Source of the DNA: Endomychus coccineus
Taxonomy: Eukaryota; Arthropoda; Insecta; Coleoptera; Endomychidae
Assembly (NCBI GenBank): GCA_958510875.1
Contig: OY294070.1
Span: forward strand, 3,782,001-3,846,000
Direction: 5' to 3'
DNA length: 64,000 nt
Shown: piece by piece, positions 46,885-58,805 of the stretch
Layout: each line of letters opens with the position of its first letter
Position numbering within the stretch: the stretch's first letter is position 1
The notes under the pieces: generated by a model
Told to the model about the DNA's origin: nothing
What the model saw: the letters and a program-made list of their open reading frames with translations, nothing else
Database searches by the model: none
Translations under genes and position numbers: made by a program

Positions 46885-47045
46885 TCATTAAGTTACAACT
46901 TTTATTCGGAGATCCCTATCATTTCTGTACAATACTCTTTTGATATACAAAATATTAACCGTTTTTCACAATTTCACTAGAACAACAATAGGTCTAACTG
47001 TCGGCTGCATACTGACATAGAGGGTGTTGAGAAAATACTGTATAT

Positions 47046-47260
47046 GCCCCTGATTTGCACCCAATCGAATACGTTTGGTTACGGAAATTAATTCCGTTCC
47101 TTCCGTCTTCAATCAAATCAACGCCTTCGGATCCGACTCTGCGTGATTCATTCAGGAAAGGGTCTTGTAACGAATTAGTATCAAGGACAAGTTGTATAGA
47201 TGTCGTGCCAGAGGACCATAGCGAGTGGACACACCAGCAGGTCATTGTAATGATTGTATT
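47046..47260 (+). pseudogene. Tc1-type transposase C-terminal fragment
   Basis: Encodes APDLHPIEYVW, the Tc1 counterpart of SPDLNPIEHVW, which precedes the final catalytic region. A degraded tail follows (DPTLRDSFRKG, then SEWTHQQVIV). No terminal repeats were located. Confidence 0.6.
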
Positions 47261-48667
47261 GTGTCTTTCCTTTTATGACGAACTGACATGCGATATTTAA
47301 TATTGTATCACTCTACCATTAAATGGCCATTATCATTCAGAGCAACTCACGAATAGGACACGTTTGATGCTTGCTTTAATGAAGCCCATCGTAACTGAAT
47401 GTAGTTTATTATTCCCTTTTCCTCATTACTAAGAATTGTTGGAGCTATTCTATACATTTACATAATTGTATCCCAGAATAATCATAATTCCATAAGATTA
47501 TCTTTTCAATATTTGAAATAATCATCACCTTGGAAGTATTTCCATGTTCAACTGAAATTTATAAAGTATCCACTATTTATCATAAATCTTGTTATACTCA
47601 TCCAACGCTTTCCAATTTGTAGATAGAGAAAGATACTTTTATTAGTTACATTAGGCAAAACATGACAAAATATACAAAATAACATACCAAATTCAATATA
47701 ACATATGCATCTTTTATCACATATAAAGTACTGCAGGTCTCCAAACTTTTCCAGTCTTAATCATGCTTGATCTATTATTAAATCATTCCAGTGAACATTA
47801 TGAGTATTGTTAGGTAATGGTTATATTTATCATGATTATTTGTTACAAGTATTGTAATTGTGTGGAGTACGACATTAAGTCATAATGACGTCGCTCTCCA
47901 AGTTCAGTAAATACAAACCCTTTTTGTAACGTGAGTGTTTCAATACCTGTGCCCAAAGGACCACCGATCAGCTCATGGCAAACCGTCCCCAGTCGTTAAG
48001 AGCTGATCCCCACACCACGCTTTTGGTGATGCTGAAGCAACATTGAAGTCGGTGGACACTTTAGTTATTTGATTGGCATATAGAAGCAAATTTTTATTCT
48101 ATTTCTTGTAAATAAACTCTGTGGTAATACTTCTGATATGTTCTTTAACTCCAATTTTAATCTTTAGATGTCCTATGTGTGTTAGATTAATGGTATTATC
48201 GATGAACTGATAATTCTGAGGGAGAATGTCTATAAAGTCATCTTCGCCATTAGCACCGTCGAATTAAGGAAGGGGAAGTGACATTGGGGGAAATCAATTT
48301 AATTTGGAGCATAGTTTCAATTACAGAAGGTCTAATAATACACCTGGAATGGGTCCCCGATGAACTAAACACTGTCAGTCGCCATCCATGCCCTGCACGG
48401 AGCCAGCATGAGACAAACCAATTTCACGAAACTGAATTGTCAAGATTGATCTTTATTATTGCCGTTATTCCGATTGAAACCGAAATGTGGAGTAAAAATT
48501 AAACTGAACTAATGACCGGTTCTAGTATATCTCTGTTTCGCTTCGTCTAAGGGTTGACATTCTTTCAAGTGTCGTTATTTTGATACGAAAAATCTAATAT
48601 AAAACTTATCTGCACCCTATTGAAAAACAATACGTATGTTCGAATCCTGTATGTTTGCACAGCCGAT
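47261..48667. other. No gene recognised
   Basis: Mixed unique sequence. The 74-codon frame at 48278-48502 has no family resemblance. Confidence 0.4.
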
Positions 48668-49712
48668 CTAAACGAAGAAGAAATCTGTTTAAATCTACTG
48701 AGTTAGTTTTGATATTGTCCGATAGATGGCACTACAGTACCATGTTCTAAAATAAAAAGAAACCGATTCCAATTATCAGTTTTCTTCAAATCTCCTGACT
48801 TAGTTGTGATATTGTCCGATAGAGAACACTAGTGTACACTATGTCCTAAAAGAAGAAGAAATCTCTTGACTTAGTTGTGAAATTGTCGGATGGATGAAAT
48901 AACAGTATCATGTTCTAAAATAATATGAAGAAGTCTGCTTAAAATTATTGGTACTCTTTGAACCTATTGAAGAAGAAGAAAACTGTTTCAAATTATCAGT
49001 TTTCTCCAAATCCACCGACTTCATTTTGATATTGTTCGATAGATTACACTGCGGTATACACTATGCGCAACAGAAGAAGAACACTGTTTCAAAGTATCAG
49101 TTCTTTCTTAATCCACTGACTTAGTTTTGATATTGACCGAAAGAGGACACTACACTAAACAATATGTTCTGAAGAAGAAGAATACTGTTTCAAAGTATCA
49201 GTTCTCCCCAAAATCTACTGACTTAGTTTTGCTATTGTCCGACAGAGGACACTAAATTTAAAATAAGAAGAAAACTGTTCCAAATTATCAGTTTTTTCTT
49301 AAGCCGCTGACTTAGTTTTGATATTGACCAGTATATGACACTACAGTATACACTATGTTCTAAAAGATGAAGGAAACTGTTTCAAATTATCATTTCTCTC
49401 CAAATCCACCCACTTCATTTTGATATTGTTCGATAGATCACACTACGGTATACACTATGCGCAAAAGAAGAAGAACACTGTTCCAAATTATCAGTTTTTT
49501 CTTAATCCATTGACTTAGTTTTGATATTGACCGATAGAGGACACTACTCTATACACTATGTTCTAAAAAAAGAAGCAACCTGTTACAAATTATCAGTTTT
49601 CCCCAAAATCTACTGACTTAGTTTTGCTATTGTCCGACAGAGGAGACTAAATCTAAAATAAGAAGAAAACTGTTCCTAAATGTCATTTTTCTCAAAATCT
49701 ACTGACTTACAT
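48668..49712 (+). repeat. ~99-bp satellite, about 10-11 monomers
   Basis: Monomers share AAGAAGAAGAAAACTGTTTC, AAATTATCAGTTTT, CTGACTTAGTTTTGATATTG and CCGATAGAGGACACTA. Variant monomers recur at a four-monomer distance: the 'cttcattttgatattgttcg' type at 49015 and 49409, and the 'gctattgtccgacagagga' type at 49231 and 49626, giving a higher-order period of ~395 bp. The first monomers on the left are shorter and more diverged. Confidence 0.9.
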
Positions 49713-50725
49713 AAGCAGTGATGAGACTAGTCTAGTACCAGTAAGCCGCACTAAAGCGCTGTGAGTGTAAATACATCCTCCCTCTTTTATCCAACATCAA
49801 GGAACCGGCTGAAAATAAGAAGAGAAGAAGGAAGCACAACGAAATTAGAAAATTATGATCCTAGGTACTCATTTCTGAAAAAAAGATCGTAAACAAGTGA
49901 ATTCACTGAATTAGTGAAAATCAGAGTTTAACCTGAAGGCGAAAAATGGTCATATTAATGATCGATGAACTACCATAGCATAAGACAAAATGCCGAGTAT
50001 ACGAATCGTAGACGTTATATAATATTCATCAGACATACATCTATGTGTGTTTGAATTAGGTACGAAATTCATTTTGTGTTTATAGTTGGTTTTACCTTGC
50101 CTGTAATATTACAAAATGACCCCTTTGTAACTGTGTAAATATTGAAAATATGGTTCATGCTTTTCATTTTAGATAGACGTATAATGTAGCTAATTAACTT
50201 TCCTTTTATTTACTTATATACAAGCATTAATTTAATGTATTTGCGTATCCTTTGAGAGCTTGTAGAAACATGTACAAATAGTCGTAACATACAGGGAACT
50301 TTTCAGAAATTATCCGCAATGAAGATAAAATTTCTGGGACGTTGTGACTTGGTTGGTTTACCGCAGCTGTTTCGACGAAAAACATGTTGGAATTATTAGT
50401 TTTGAATTTTATTGTTATTTCTTAGATAGGTAATAAGGAATATTTTAAAAACTGTGATCAATCGATCATGTGACTTCCCTCACTCGTTAATGTTGTTTGA
50501 GTTGTATTTTGTAAGGTATTATCACTTATCTGACTTATGAGATCTTATTGAATATCTGATTGTCGTTGCTGATTTTATCGGCGTTTTACAATTCTCTACT
50601 TGCAGTAAAATGAACAGAGCATCAGATGTTATTGCAGCTCTGAGACATTGTTATATAATAAAATGTTACAAACTGAATTGGATTCTTTACTTATTATATC
50701 GAACAATATAAATTATGTGTAATCT
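49713..50725. other. No gene recognised
   Basis: Unique A+T-rich sequence. AACTGTGATCAATCGATCA near 50450 matches the LINE-associated words at 33850 and 56035. Confidence 0.4.
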
Positions 50726-50759
50726 TTAATGTATTTTAGAAACAATTGTGTTTACCAAA

Positions 50760-51540
50760 TGTTCGAAGAAAAAAGAAACTGTACCATTATCTGCAGAGCT
50801 GTGGACGGGACAGGTGGTCACATTAAACATATCGTTGATATGGAGCATAAACAAGCTTGGTGCCAAGACATATCCCTGTGGAACGCCAGCATTGATAGCC
50901 ATTTAATCAGAGGATACTCCGTCAACCACCACATGAAGTGATCTACCAGCAAGAAAAGCGACAAACTTGAGGCGGCAAACCACATGACGGAAGTATCCCA
51001 AGAACGTCTTGGTACCAGACTCGGTCAAATGCTTTGGAGATATCCAATGCTACAGCTGGATATTCCCCCTATTTTTCAATAGATTACTGCCATACATGTC
51101 CCTTGTTGATCTCTGCCGACGAAAGCCTTATTGCCGGTCATCTACGATTGTTTAGCTCTCTATGTATTTGATGAGCACGACGTTGATTGCTTTCTCCATC
51201 ACTTTAGAGATCGCAGATAATGATGCAGCTTGAAGGAAAGACACCAAGTTCGTATGAAAAAGTAAGCAACTTGCAGAAAATTGGGGTTAATTCAGGCAGG
51301 TGGAATTCTTTCTGGCTCCATACACTTTTTGGTATTGAGATCAATTTCAGGCATATGGCTATCGATGACAACAATATTAGGAGAGTCCTTTCCTTGTGGA
51401 TCCAAAGTGGAACTTTCTGCAAACATTCCAGCAAAAACGTTGGTTGTACTAGCCAGTGCGCCATCATCTTTGGTCAGGGGAAGGAATGAAGTGGAAGTGA
51501 AATTTCTACCAATTGCCTTGGCGAAAGTCCAATAAGAACG
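50760..51540 (-). mobile_element. Jockey-type LINE remnant (same family as 58.8-59.7 kb)
   Basis: On the - strand: KAIGRNFTSTSF-like linker (TSTSFLPLTKDDGALASTTN), LDPQGKDSPNIVV, then the RT fingers, ALDISKAFDRVW, and AGVPQGYVLAPSLFMLHIND near 50870. A DN-type box near 50790 is all that remains of the FADD motif. Many stops and frame changes are present. The segment 50810-50940 is close in sequence to 59480-59610, showing two copies of one family in the same orientation. Confidence 0.8.
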
Positions 51541-52390
51541 GGAGTCATTCGAGCATTTATATGAGTAATTATTTCCCCATTCATTACATAATTATGACCC
51601 GATATCCAATATCTGAGCACGATGTGCCATATTGTTGTAAAATTAAAAGATTTGTAAGCTTATACAAATGGAAGAATATAAGTGAACGGTTATAAAATGG
51701 AAACCTGACATTATGTAAATCGCTAATACCGCTCTGCATTCGTTAATAATTCAAAATTCGTCGGACGTAATTCACATCAAGCACGAAGTGATCAAAATTA
51801 ACATTTATTTTAATTGATCTGTTATTGAGTAAATACTGAATTATAAATTTCGACAGGAAGTACCTCCGCCCCTCCCACCCTTGAATCGTGGTTCGGATGC
51901 AATTTCATATTGTTTCTAAATAGTGTATCGGTAAGCGATTCACCAATTTCCCCGCATTTCATCAACAACGGCCCTTCGGCGATAATCAATATGGCCTCTC
52001 TGTTTCACAAGTACAGGACCGTACTTCGAAATGCTCCCTCAATTATAGTTAAAGGACAAAATTCATGTTTTCTGTATATATCTAGAATTTGAAGCAGAAT
52101 TACTTTTCCATTTAAAAAAATTCATAGAGTTGCCATAACTTTTTTCTTGAGACGGGTCCGATCTTTTACAGAATACTGAGAAACTACACGTCAAGGCTCT
52201 AAAAAACTAAATGTTACATATAGTTTTAGATTTGGAGCTGTATCAATTGAACCACCTAGGTAGGGAAGGCTTACTGTTTATTAATCCCGAAAAGTGCTCA
52301 TGAGTCCATTTTGAAATTACTATAACCAAGTCTACGTAAAATATTCGAAGCACCAAGCACTGGTTGAAAAAAAATGCTTGGGGGCGGCAT
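51541..52390. other. No gene recognised
   Basis: Short overlapping frames only. The left flank of the hAT copy starts at 52383 with its target duplication. Confidence 0.45.
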
Positions 52391-54054
52391 CAGTGGCGGC
52401 TCCTCGAAGGAGGCTAAGGAGGCTCAGCCTCCTCACCAATTTATCTTAATGATCATTCTCCATTTTATTTCCTGTTTCTCTGATAATTCTTTAAATTTTA
52501 CAATTAATTCCCCGTTCTCAGTAGTTATTTTTAATCTGGCAACAGTGGCCAGAGGCTAGATTCTCTATATATCTCAAACGCTAAATACGTGTGGTCAACA
52601 CAGTTGCCGTTTTCCAAGCAGTTCAATTGCTAAATAGGGTAAAAGAGCGAATATGGCAACATCCTATGGAAGCTAGCCTCTCGTATGGAATTGTCGGTCG
52701 AATGAAATACGATTACTTGCTACCGCCCTTCCGCTAGAAGAATGCCACACGTGGCGTGTTCCGTTAGTTCTTGGTTTTGTAATTTGTACCGCGAGGCGAA
52801 GTAAGGTTAAGTAGTTAAGTTATAATTTATCTAATCGGTGAACGTTAAAATGATGAGTGACTTAGTTGCTGGGTTGTTAGAAAATCCATTTAGTGGATTA
52901 ACATATGATAGAAAAGTGTTTTGTTAAAAATAAACGGCCTTTACCGGATTTGAAAGGATTAGTGGTGACGATGACAGGTATGTTTCAAAATCGAAATACA
53001 CAATAAATCATATTGCTTGCTATTTACATCTGATACAACTTCATGTTGGGGACACTCGGGTTATGATGATTTGAAAAATTTAGCTCGTGGTATAGATAGA
53101 CATGAAAAATCGCAGGAACATATTACATCGAGTTTTAAGTTTAAATTAACCGGTAAACAGAATATTGTTAAAGGAGGAAAACATATAATTTGGTAGACAA
53201 GAAACTACATTATAAACAACTTTTTTTATGAAATTTAAGATACTATTAAAGGTCAAATTGAGATTCGATTTTCCGATTTACATGAATTGAAATTTTTCGA
53301 CTTGACGAATAGAAGATTTTTCGAATCTTTTTCAAAAGAGTTTCCCAATACACTTTTAGATAACTTAGTTCTAAAATATAAATTTTTTGATAAAATAGCA
53401 CTGCACAATGAATTATGGGTTATATACCTACTCGGATAAAGATATTTTAGGCCAGTACGACATTCACGCCGATATGATAAAATATATGATAGACAATGAT
53501 TTGCAACAAGTTTTACCTCAGTTTTATAAACTACTTTGTTTGACAGTCACCATTCCTGTCACGTCGGCATCGGTGGAATGATCATTTTCTACTCTCAAAC
53601 GAATTAAAACTTACATGCGAAATACAATGAGCCAAAATCGTTTATACAGTGTTAGTTTGATATCTATTGAAAAAGATTCAGTAAAACACTTAAAACAAAA
53701 TGATACATTTTATGATAATATTATTGATCATTTTTCGCAAACTAAAGACCGTAGAATTCCGTTAATATATAAAAAAAGTTTATAAAAATAATAAAAAAAA
53801 CAAAATATGAAAAATTTCAAAAAAAAAAATAAAAAATATCAAAAATCCAAAGAAAAAAAACGAACAAAAAAATTTTTTGCCAAGAGAAACTACACCTTCA
53901 CGTTGGTTCTTGCTTGGCAACAATTAATTTTGGCACTGAAGTAGCTGGTACGGTCGCTGTGCAAAGGTTAAATTTATTGGCTGAATAGAGTATATTTTTA
54001 CAAGAACGTTTTATGTCCAGCCTCCTCTCTTAAAAAGTTCACGAGCCGCCACTG
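52391..54054 (+). mobile_element. hAT element copy 2, internally deleted
   Basis: Same ends as copy 1 in the opposite orientation (CAGTGGCGGCTCCTCG ... GAGCCGCCACTG). Flanking 8-bp duplications GGCGGCAT and GGTGGCAT match at 7 of 8. Length is 1,664 bp. Confidence 0.93.
52850..53785 (+). pseudogene. hAT transposase remnant, copy 2
   Basis: Same gene structure and the same central deletion junction (GGKHIIW next to the LVDKKLHYKQL-coding sequence) as copies 1 and 3. It is the most damaged of the three: part of the TTF zinc finger is lost near 53000, there are frame changes, and a TGA at ~53579 replaces Arg in the SVERSFSTL motif of the dimerisation domain. The C-terminus (NVSLISIEKD counterpart and RRIPLIYKKSL) is complete to the stop at ~53785. 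Confidence 0.85.
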
Positions 54055-54299
54055 GGTGGCATAGTGCTTACGAGCACTAAGCACAGTACTTTGGGACAGC
54101 TCTTAATTACGATATATTTGGAATTTCAATCGGAATGAATTTGAATTTTCTTCATATCCAACTTTTGATGGTCTACCTACTAGTTTGACTAAAATATGTA
54201 GCATTACTTTCCTCGGGGCTGCTGCGTGCTCTTACGACATCGCAGCAATCGCACACAAAAAAAAACAAATCAGTTAACCGAAGCAACTCCTCCCCGCAG

Positions 54300-55260
54300 G
54301 TCAAAAGGAGCTTCAGGTTTCCTAATCGTGTGCTCTAGGTAGTCTGACTGAACCCAGCATGAGTGCCTTCTGCATCCGGTCTTTCACCAAAAAGACCGAA
54401 TCCCGCCCAAAACACCGATGATTAGAACCACTAATATGACGTGGTGGTCTGGGTATAGAATGTGAAGCTTGAACAGGAGATCTTGATACCCTGTTCATTG
54501 TTCCTCCTCTTTCAAGGCTGTGTTCTTCTCTGCCGGAACAGAGAATTCGATGACATAAATAGTCTTGGTTTGTTTATCGAGGAGGGCAACGTCAGCCCTA
54601 GTTGCTTGTATAGACCTGACGGTCGGTTCCAGTAGGTTTGGCATATTTCGCTTCCGACAACGGACTCAATATCTCCTGGCATGTAAGGTAGCACCAGCTC
54701 TTGGTCTATTCCGTACGAGTGCCTTAGATGATAATACAGCACCCGCAGGACCACAATATGACATGAGGAACCTGTACAACCATCACTTTGCGCCATCTTG
54801 GCAAGCTGCGGTAAATCAATTGGTCTCGGATGTAAGTTCGGCTGACCTTACGTAGCCGACCGTTTCGATGTTTCTGTAGAAGACACAGTGTATCGGCTGG
54901 TCAACATGCCACATGAACATAAGATCTTGCTCCGTGGCATTTATGTGAGCTTTCAGGTTCCGGGCAACAAAAGATTGACCTCCAACATCAGCTTCTCGTC
55001 GGATGAGGAATAGGGACAGGTGTAGGGGTCCAGCAGGAAGGTCCTGACGATGACTACCGCTACGTACATGAACGAATGAACTTCGGGATGACTTACTGGA
55101 CTGCCAGTAGGGATTACATGGCGCGGATGCACGCACTTTGATGCATCATACATCATACAGAATGCCGTGGTTTTTCCGCACATACCTTGCAGAATCAAGT
55201 ATTCTACCTACGGAGAATCACCTACATAAGAACGAATCTCCAGCAGGTTGCAAATGCTAG
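54300..55260 (-). mobile_element. LINE remnant with possible restriction-like endonuclease region
   Basis: On the - strand: HVDQPIHCVFYRNIETVGYV, YRFLMSYCGPAGAVL, then RADVALLDKQTKTIYVIEFS with VPAEKN and, further on, ILVVLIIGVLGGI. The order R/PD-x-x-L-x-D ... I-x-F-x-VP ... K resembles the C-terminal region of insect LINEs that end in a PD-(D/E)xK restriction-like endonuclease (R2/R4-type) or a relative. Stops and frame changes abound. A second degenerate piece of the same sequence occurs at ~55280-55380. The endonuclease reading is inference from motif order. Confidence 0.5.
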
Positions 55261-55479
55261 GTCTACAGACTTACCTGTTTCCGACCGTCAGGTCCATACA
55301 AGCAAATCTGCTTATATGGATCCGACGCTTGGAAAATGGTAATTCCAGTAGATCTCGTTTCTGACAACGGATTTTTTTTTGTATACGTTTAATAATGGCA
55401 CATCGGTGTTGAAACTATAGTAACTGGTTAGTAGCGCCACCACATGTCCTCTTCGATGAACAAACCAAAATATGTTGTT

Positions 55480-56035
55480 CCTATAATCACACATTTGACA
55501 TGCCGAAGTGTCCGAAAGCTATTTTGCTTACTAAAGTGATGAAAGTCAGTGAAGTTGAAGGAGATGAAATGGCCGACTCCCTGGCCAGGCTGGGATCTCA
55601 CCCTTCTGGACCAACTAAATAAAGAGTGGTCTGACTTGTGGCAAAAATCACCACGTATGAGGCAGGCCAAGCTCTTTATCAAAGAGTCTGCGTCTAGACT
55701 CTCAAAGAAATTCTTTCTCTAAACTGAAGAGACATCAGAGAGATGACTAGATTCCTAATGTGTCACTGTCGTCTTAACAAACACCTCCATACCATGGACA
55801 TCGTAGATGATCCTATTTGTAGGAAATTTGGAAAGGTGGAAGAAACTGTCTCTCACATCCTGTTGAAATGACCTGCTTTGAGATCACTCAGGCACCATTA
55901 CTTCTTTGAAGCAAAACTGTTCGCAGAAGAAGCTTCCGACCACGAGGTGTACAATGGGCCCAACTAAGTGGCCTAAGTGTATCTGGGGGCTAAGCCCTCT
56001 CCCCTCAATTGATAGTGATGAGGGAAGTCAGAAAT
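55480..56035 (+). mobile_element. R1/LOA-type LINE remnant: end of RNase H and zinc knuckle
   Basis: Encodes VEGDEMADSLARLGSHPSGP (RNase H end), then TRFLMCHCRLNKHLHTMDI and CRKFGKVEETVSHILLK, a Cys/His knuckle in which the expected second Cys of CxxC is Phe. It then runs into TGGGCCCAACTAAGTGGCC and GGGGGCTAAGCC, the 3' end shared with the - strand copy at 45.5 kb, followed by a worn TGATGA-like tail. Confidence 0.82.
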
Positions 56036-56782
56036 CGATTGATCACAGTTCATTTAGAAGCATCGTCGTATTAAGTACTGATGAGGTATCAGATTTTACA
56101 AGAGCCCCTCCACTTCCTTGACGCGTAGACCCATTCCCATCAAAGACAGTGAAAAAGCCCTAAAATAATATGTATGATAGCAACTCCATCAATTATCCTC
56201 CGTATCATTTAAAACGTTTTCGCACAAGAATAATTCGATTAGTTCTATCTATCGCGTCCACATTGAACGTTTGAATCACGGTATCCAGTTGGCCGTCATG
56301 TCGACGTTCGTATATATTTCAGAGACAAAATACGTCAAAGTTAACATGAAAGGGAAACATTTACAGAAACACACGTACTTCATCATGTTACATAATGTCA
56401 ATATATCCAAACACGGTAAACTCGACTTTGTGCAGTCGCTATCATTGTAACAAAATAGGCTTTGTCAAATAATAATCTGCGTATTGAATAAATGATAGCG
56501 ACCGCTTCAACAGATCGATGCAAAGACACGACATTCGCTCATTTGGTGATAGTTAGTGTATTGTATATGGATACCGAACGCCTCAATTATTTATGGTAAC
56601 ATATTTTCAGTAGACTCGTTCATACTTTCCAACGGGGCCGTATTCGATGAATCGAGCCCCAAAATGTAGGTCCGTACTGAGTAATTTCGCGTACCCTATT
56701 CAGAAACCTTGAGTGAAAAATTAGGTTACGATACGTTTATTGTGCCAACTGACTCCCATAGTAAATTCGATTGACATTAGGT
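56036..56782. other. No gene recognised
   Basis: Starts with the LINE-associated word CGATTGATCACAGTTCATTT. The rest is unique sequence up to the hAT target duplication at 56775. Confidence 0.45.
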
Positions 56783-58194
56783 CAGTGGCGGCTCCTCGAA
56801 GGAGGCTAAGGAGGCTCAGCCCCCTCACCAATTTATCTTAATGATCATTCTCCATTTTATTTCCTGTTTCTCTGATAATTATTTAAATTTTACAATTAAT
56901 TCCCCGTTCTCAGTAGCTATTTTTAATCTGGCAACAGTGGCCAGAGGCTAGATTCTCTATATATCTCAAACGCTAAATACGTGTGGTCAACACAGTTGCC
57001 GTTTTTCCAACCAGTTCAATTGCCAAATAGGGTAAAACAGCGAATATGGCAAACTCTATGTAGGCTAACTTCTCGTACACACTCGGTCGGTCGTATGAAA
57101 TACGATACTTGCTGCGACAGCGACACGTGCTCCGTCAGTTATTGTTTTTGTTTCGCCACGCGATGTAAGGTTAAGTTATAATTTATCTGTTCGGTGAGTT
57201 ATTAACAAAGAGTTCTTTGGTTATTAAACGTTAAAATGATTAGTGATTTAGTTGCTGAGATCTTAGAAAATCTATTTAGTGGATTAACATATGACAGAAA
57301 AGTGTTTTTAGAAATAAACGGCCTTTACCGGATTTGAAAGGATTAGTGATGACAGGTATGTTTCAAAATCGATCATTTGATACTGATAATTATAAAATTT
57401 ATAAAAAATATTTATGGTTAACGCGATCTGAGGTACACAATAAATCATATTGCTGGTATTGCTATTTACATCTGATACAACTTCATGTTGGGGGCACTCG
57501 GGTTATGATGATTTGAAAAATTTAGCTCGTGGTATAGACAGACATGAAAAATCGCAGGAACATATTACATCGAGTATTAAGTTTAAATTAACCAGTAAAC
57601 AGAATATTGTTAAAGGAGGAAAACACATAATTTGGTAGACAAGAAACTACATTATAAACAACTTTTTTTTATGAAATTTTAGATACTATTAAAGGTCAAA
57701 TTGAGATTCGATTTTCCGATTTACATGAATTGAAGTTTTTTGACTTGACGAATAGAAGATTTTTCGAATCTTTTTCAAAAGAGTTTCCCAATACACTTTT
57801 AGATAACTTAGTTCTAAAATATCAATTTTTTGATAAAATAGCACTGCACAATGAATTATGCGTTGTATACTCGGATAAAGATATTTTAGGCCAGTACGAA
57901 ATTCACGCCGATATGATAAAATATATGATAGACAATGATTTGCAACAAGTTTTACCTCAGTTTTATAAACTACTTTGTTTGACAGTCACCATTCCTGTCA
58001 CGTCGGCATCGGTGGAGAGATCATTTTCTACTCTCAAACTAATTAAAACTTACATGCGAAATACAATGGGCCAAAATCGTTTATACAATGTTAGTTTAAT
58101 ATCTATTGAAAAAGATTTAGTAAAACACTTAAAACAAAATGATACATTTTATGAAAATATTATTGATCACGTTTTATGTCACGAGCCGCCACTG
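56783..58194 (+). mobile_element. hAT element copy 3, internally deleted twice
   Basis: Same ends as copies 1 and 2, flanked by a perfect 8-bp duplication CATTAGGT (56775-56782 and 58195-58202). It has the family's central deletion plus a second one: sequence jumps from ATTATTGATCA at ~58168 to GTTTTATGTC and then GAGCCGCCACTG, losing ~0.25 kb present in copies 1 and 2. Length is 1,412 bp. Confidence 0.94.
57236..58194 (+). pseudogene. hAT transposase remnant, copy 3
   Basis: Begins MISDLVAEILEN at 57236. The TTF region (FQNRSFDTDNYKIYKKYLWL, YCWYC, CWGHSGYDDLKNLARGIDRH) is in two frames around 57480. The common deletion junction follows, then a 156-codon open frame (57730-58200) with LTVTIPVTSASVERSFSTLK and YMRNTMGQNRLYN. 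The last residues of the family are replaced because the second deletion brings the frame into the terminal repeat. It is the best preserved dimerisation domain of the three copies. Confidence 0.87.
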
Positions 58195-58450
58195 CATTAG
58201 GTGGATGCGGAGAGGCGGCCGAAACCACCTCTCATATCCTTGTAGGCTTCTCTTAGGCTACAACACTTCGGTAGCGCATACTTATTGCGGCCTGAGGCCT
58301 TAAGAGACATAAATCCATGACGAATCTTAGCCTTCGACGCTGCCTTAGGCCAGCTGGAGTTAGTATCAATGGGCGCACAATGAAGTTCAGTAAGTTTTGA
58401 TTGATTGATCGCATAAGGAAATAGTGGTGATGTTCGTGCATCATCCATCT
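58195..58450 (+). mobile_element. LINE C-terminal fragment (zinc knuckle) behind hAT copy 3
   Basis: Encodes CGEAAETTSHIL, the Cys/His knuckle pattern of R1/LOA-type LINE C-termini, then LKRHKSMTNLSLRRCLRP. The hAT element sits just before this motif, so it interrupted an older LINE. Confidence 0.55.
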
Positions 58451-58800
58451 TTTTCTTTAATCATAATTTGAATCGTATCATAATCTAGAAATGCGGCAGT
58501 GACTGTGAACGTCAAACAAAAAAGGAGGCTTTGGATTTGTCAAAAATGAATACATAATTAATTTTGACGCGATGCTACGAAAAGTACAAAAATTAGTGCT
58601 TGTAATTCAGTGAAATAAATGTTATTTCGAATAGGCATTGCATGTTGGCTAATTTTCACTTTTTTTCAGGAAAATGTCAATGGTGAAATCAAAAATTGAC
58701 TACCTATCATCTTTTGTTTTCGATTTATTTAATGGAACTGGAATGAAATAATTTCTACATTCTTGAGAAGTTCAGCAGGTCGCGAGCTTGTCAATGAAGG
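58451..58800. other. No gene recognised
   Basis: Spacer of unique sequence, probably the LINE 3' region of the - strand remnant that follows. Confidence 0.4.
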
Positions 58801-58805
58801 GGTGA

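Noticed and set aside
48278..48502. 74-codon frame as a small gene
   Set aside because: No homology seen and no supporting signals; length is within chance in this sequence.
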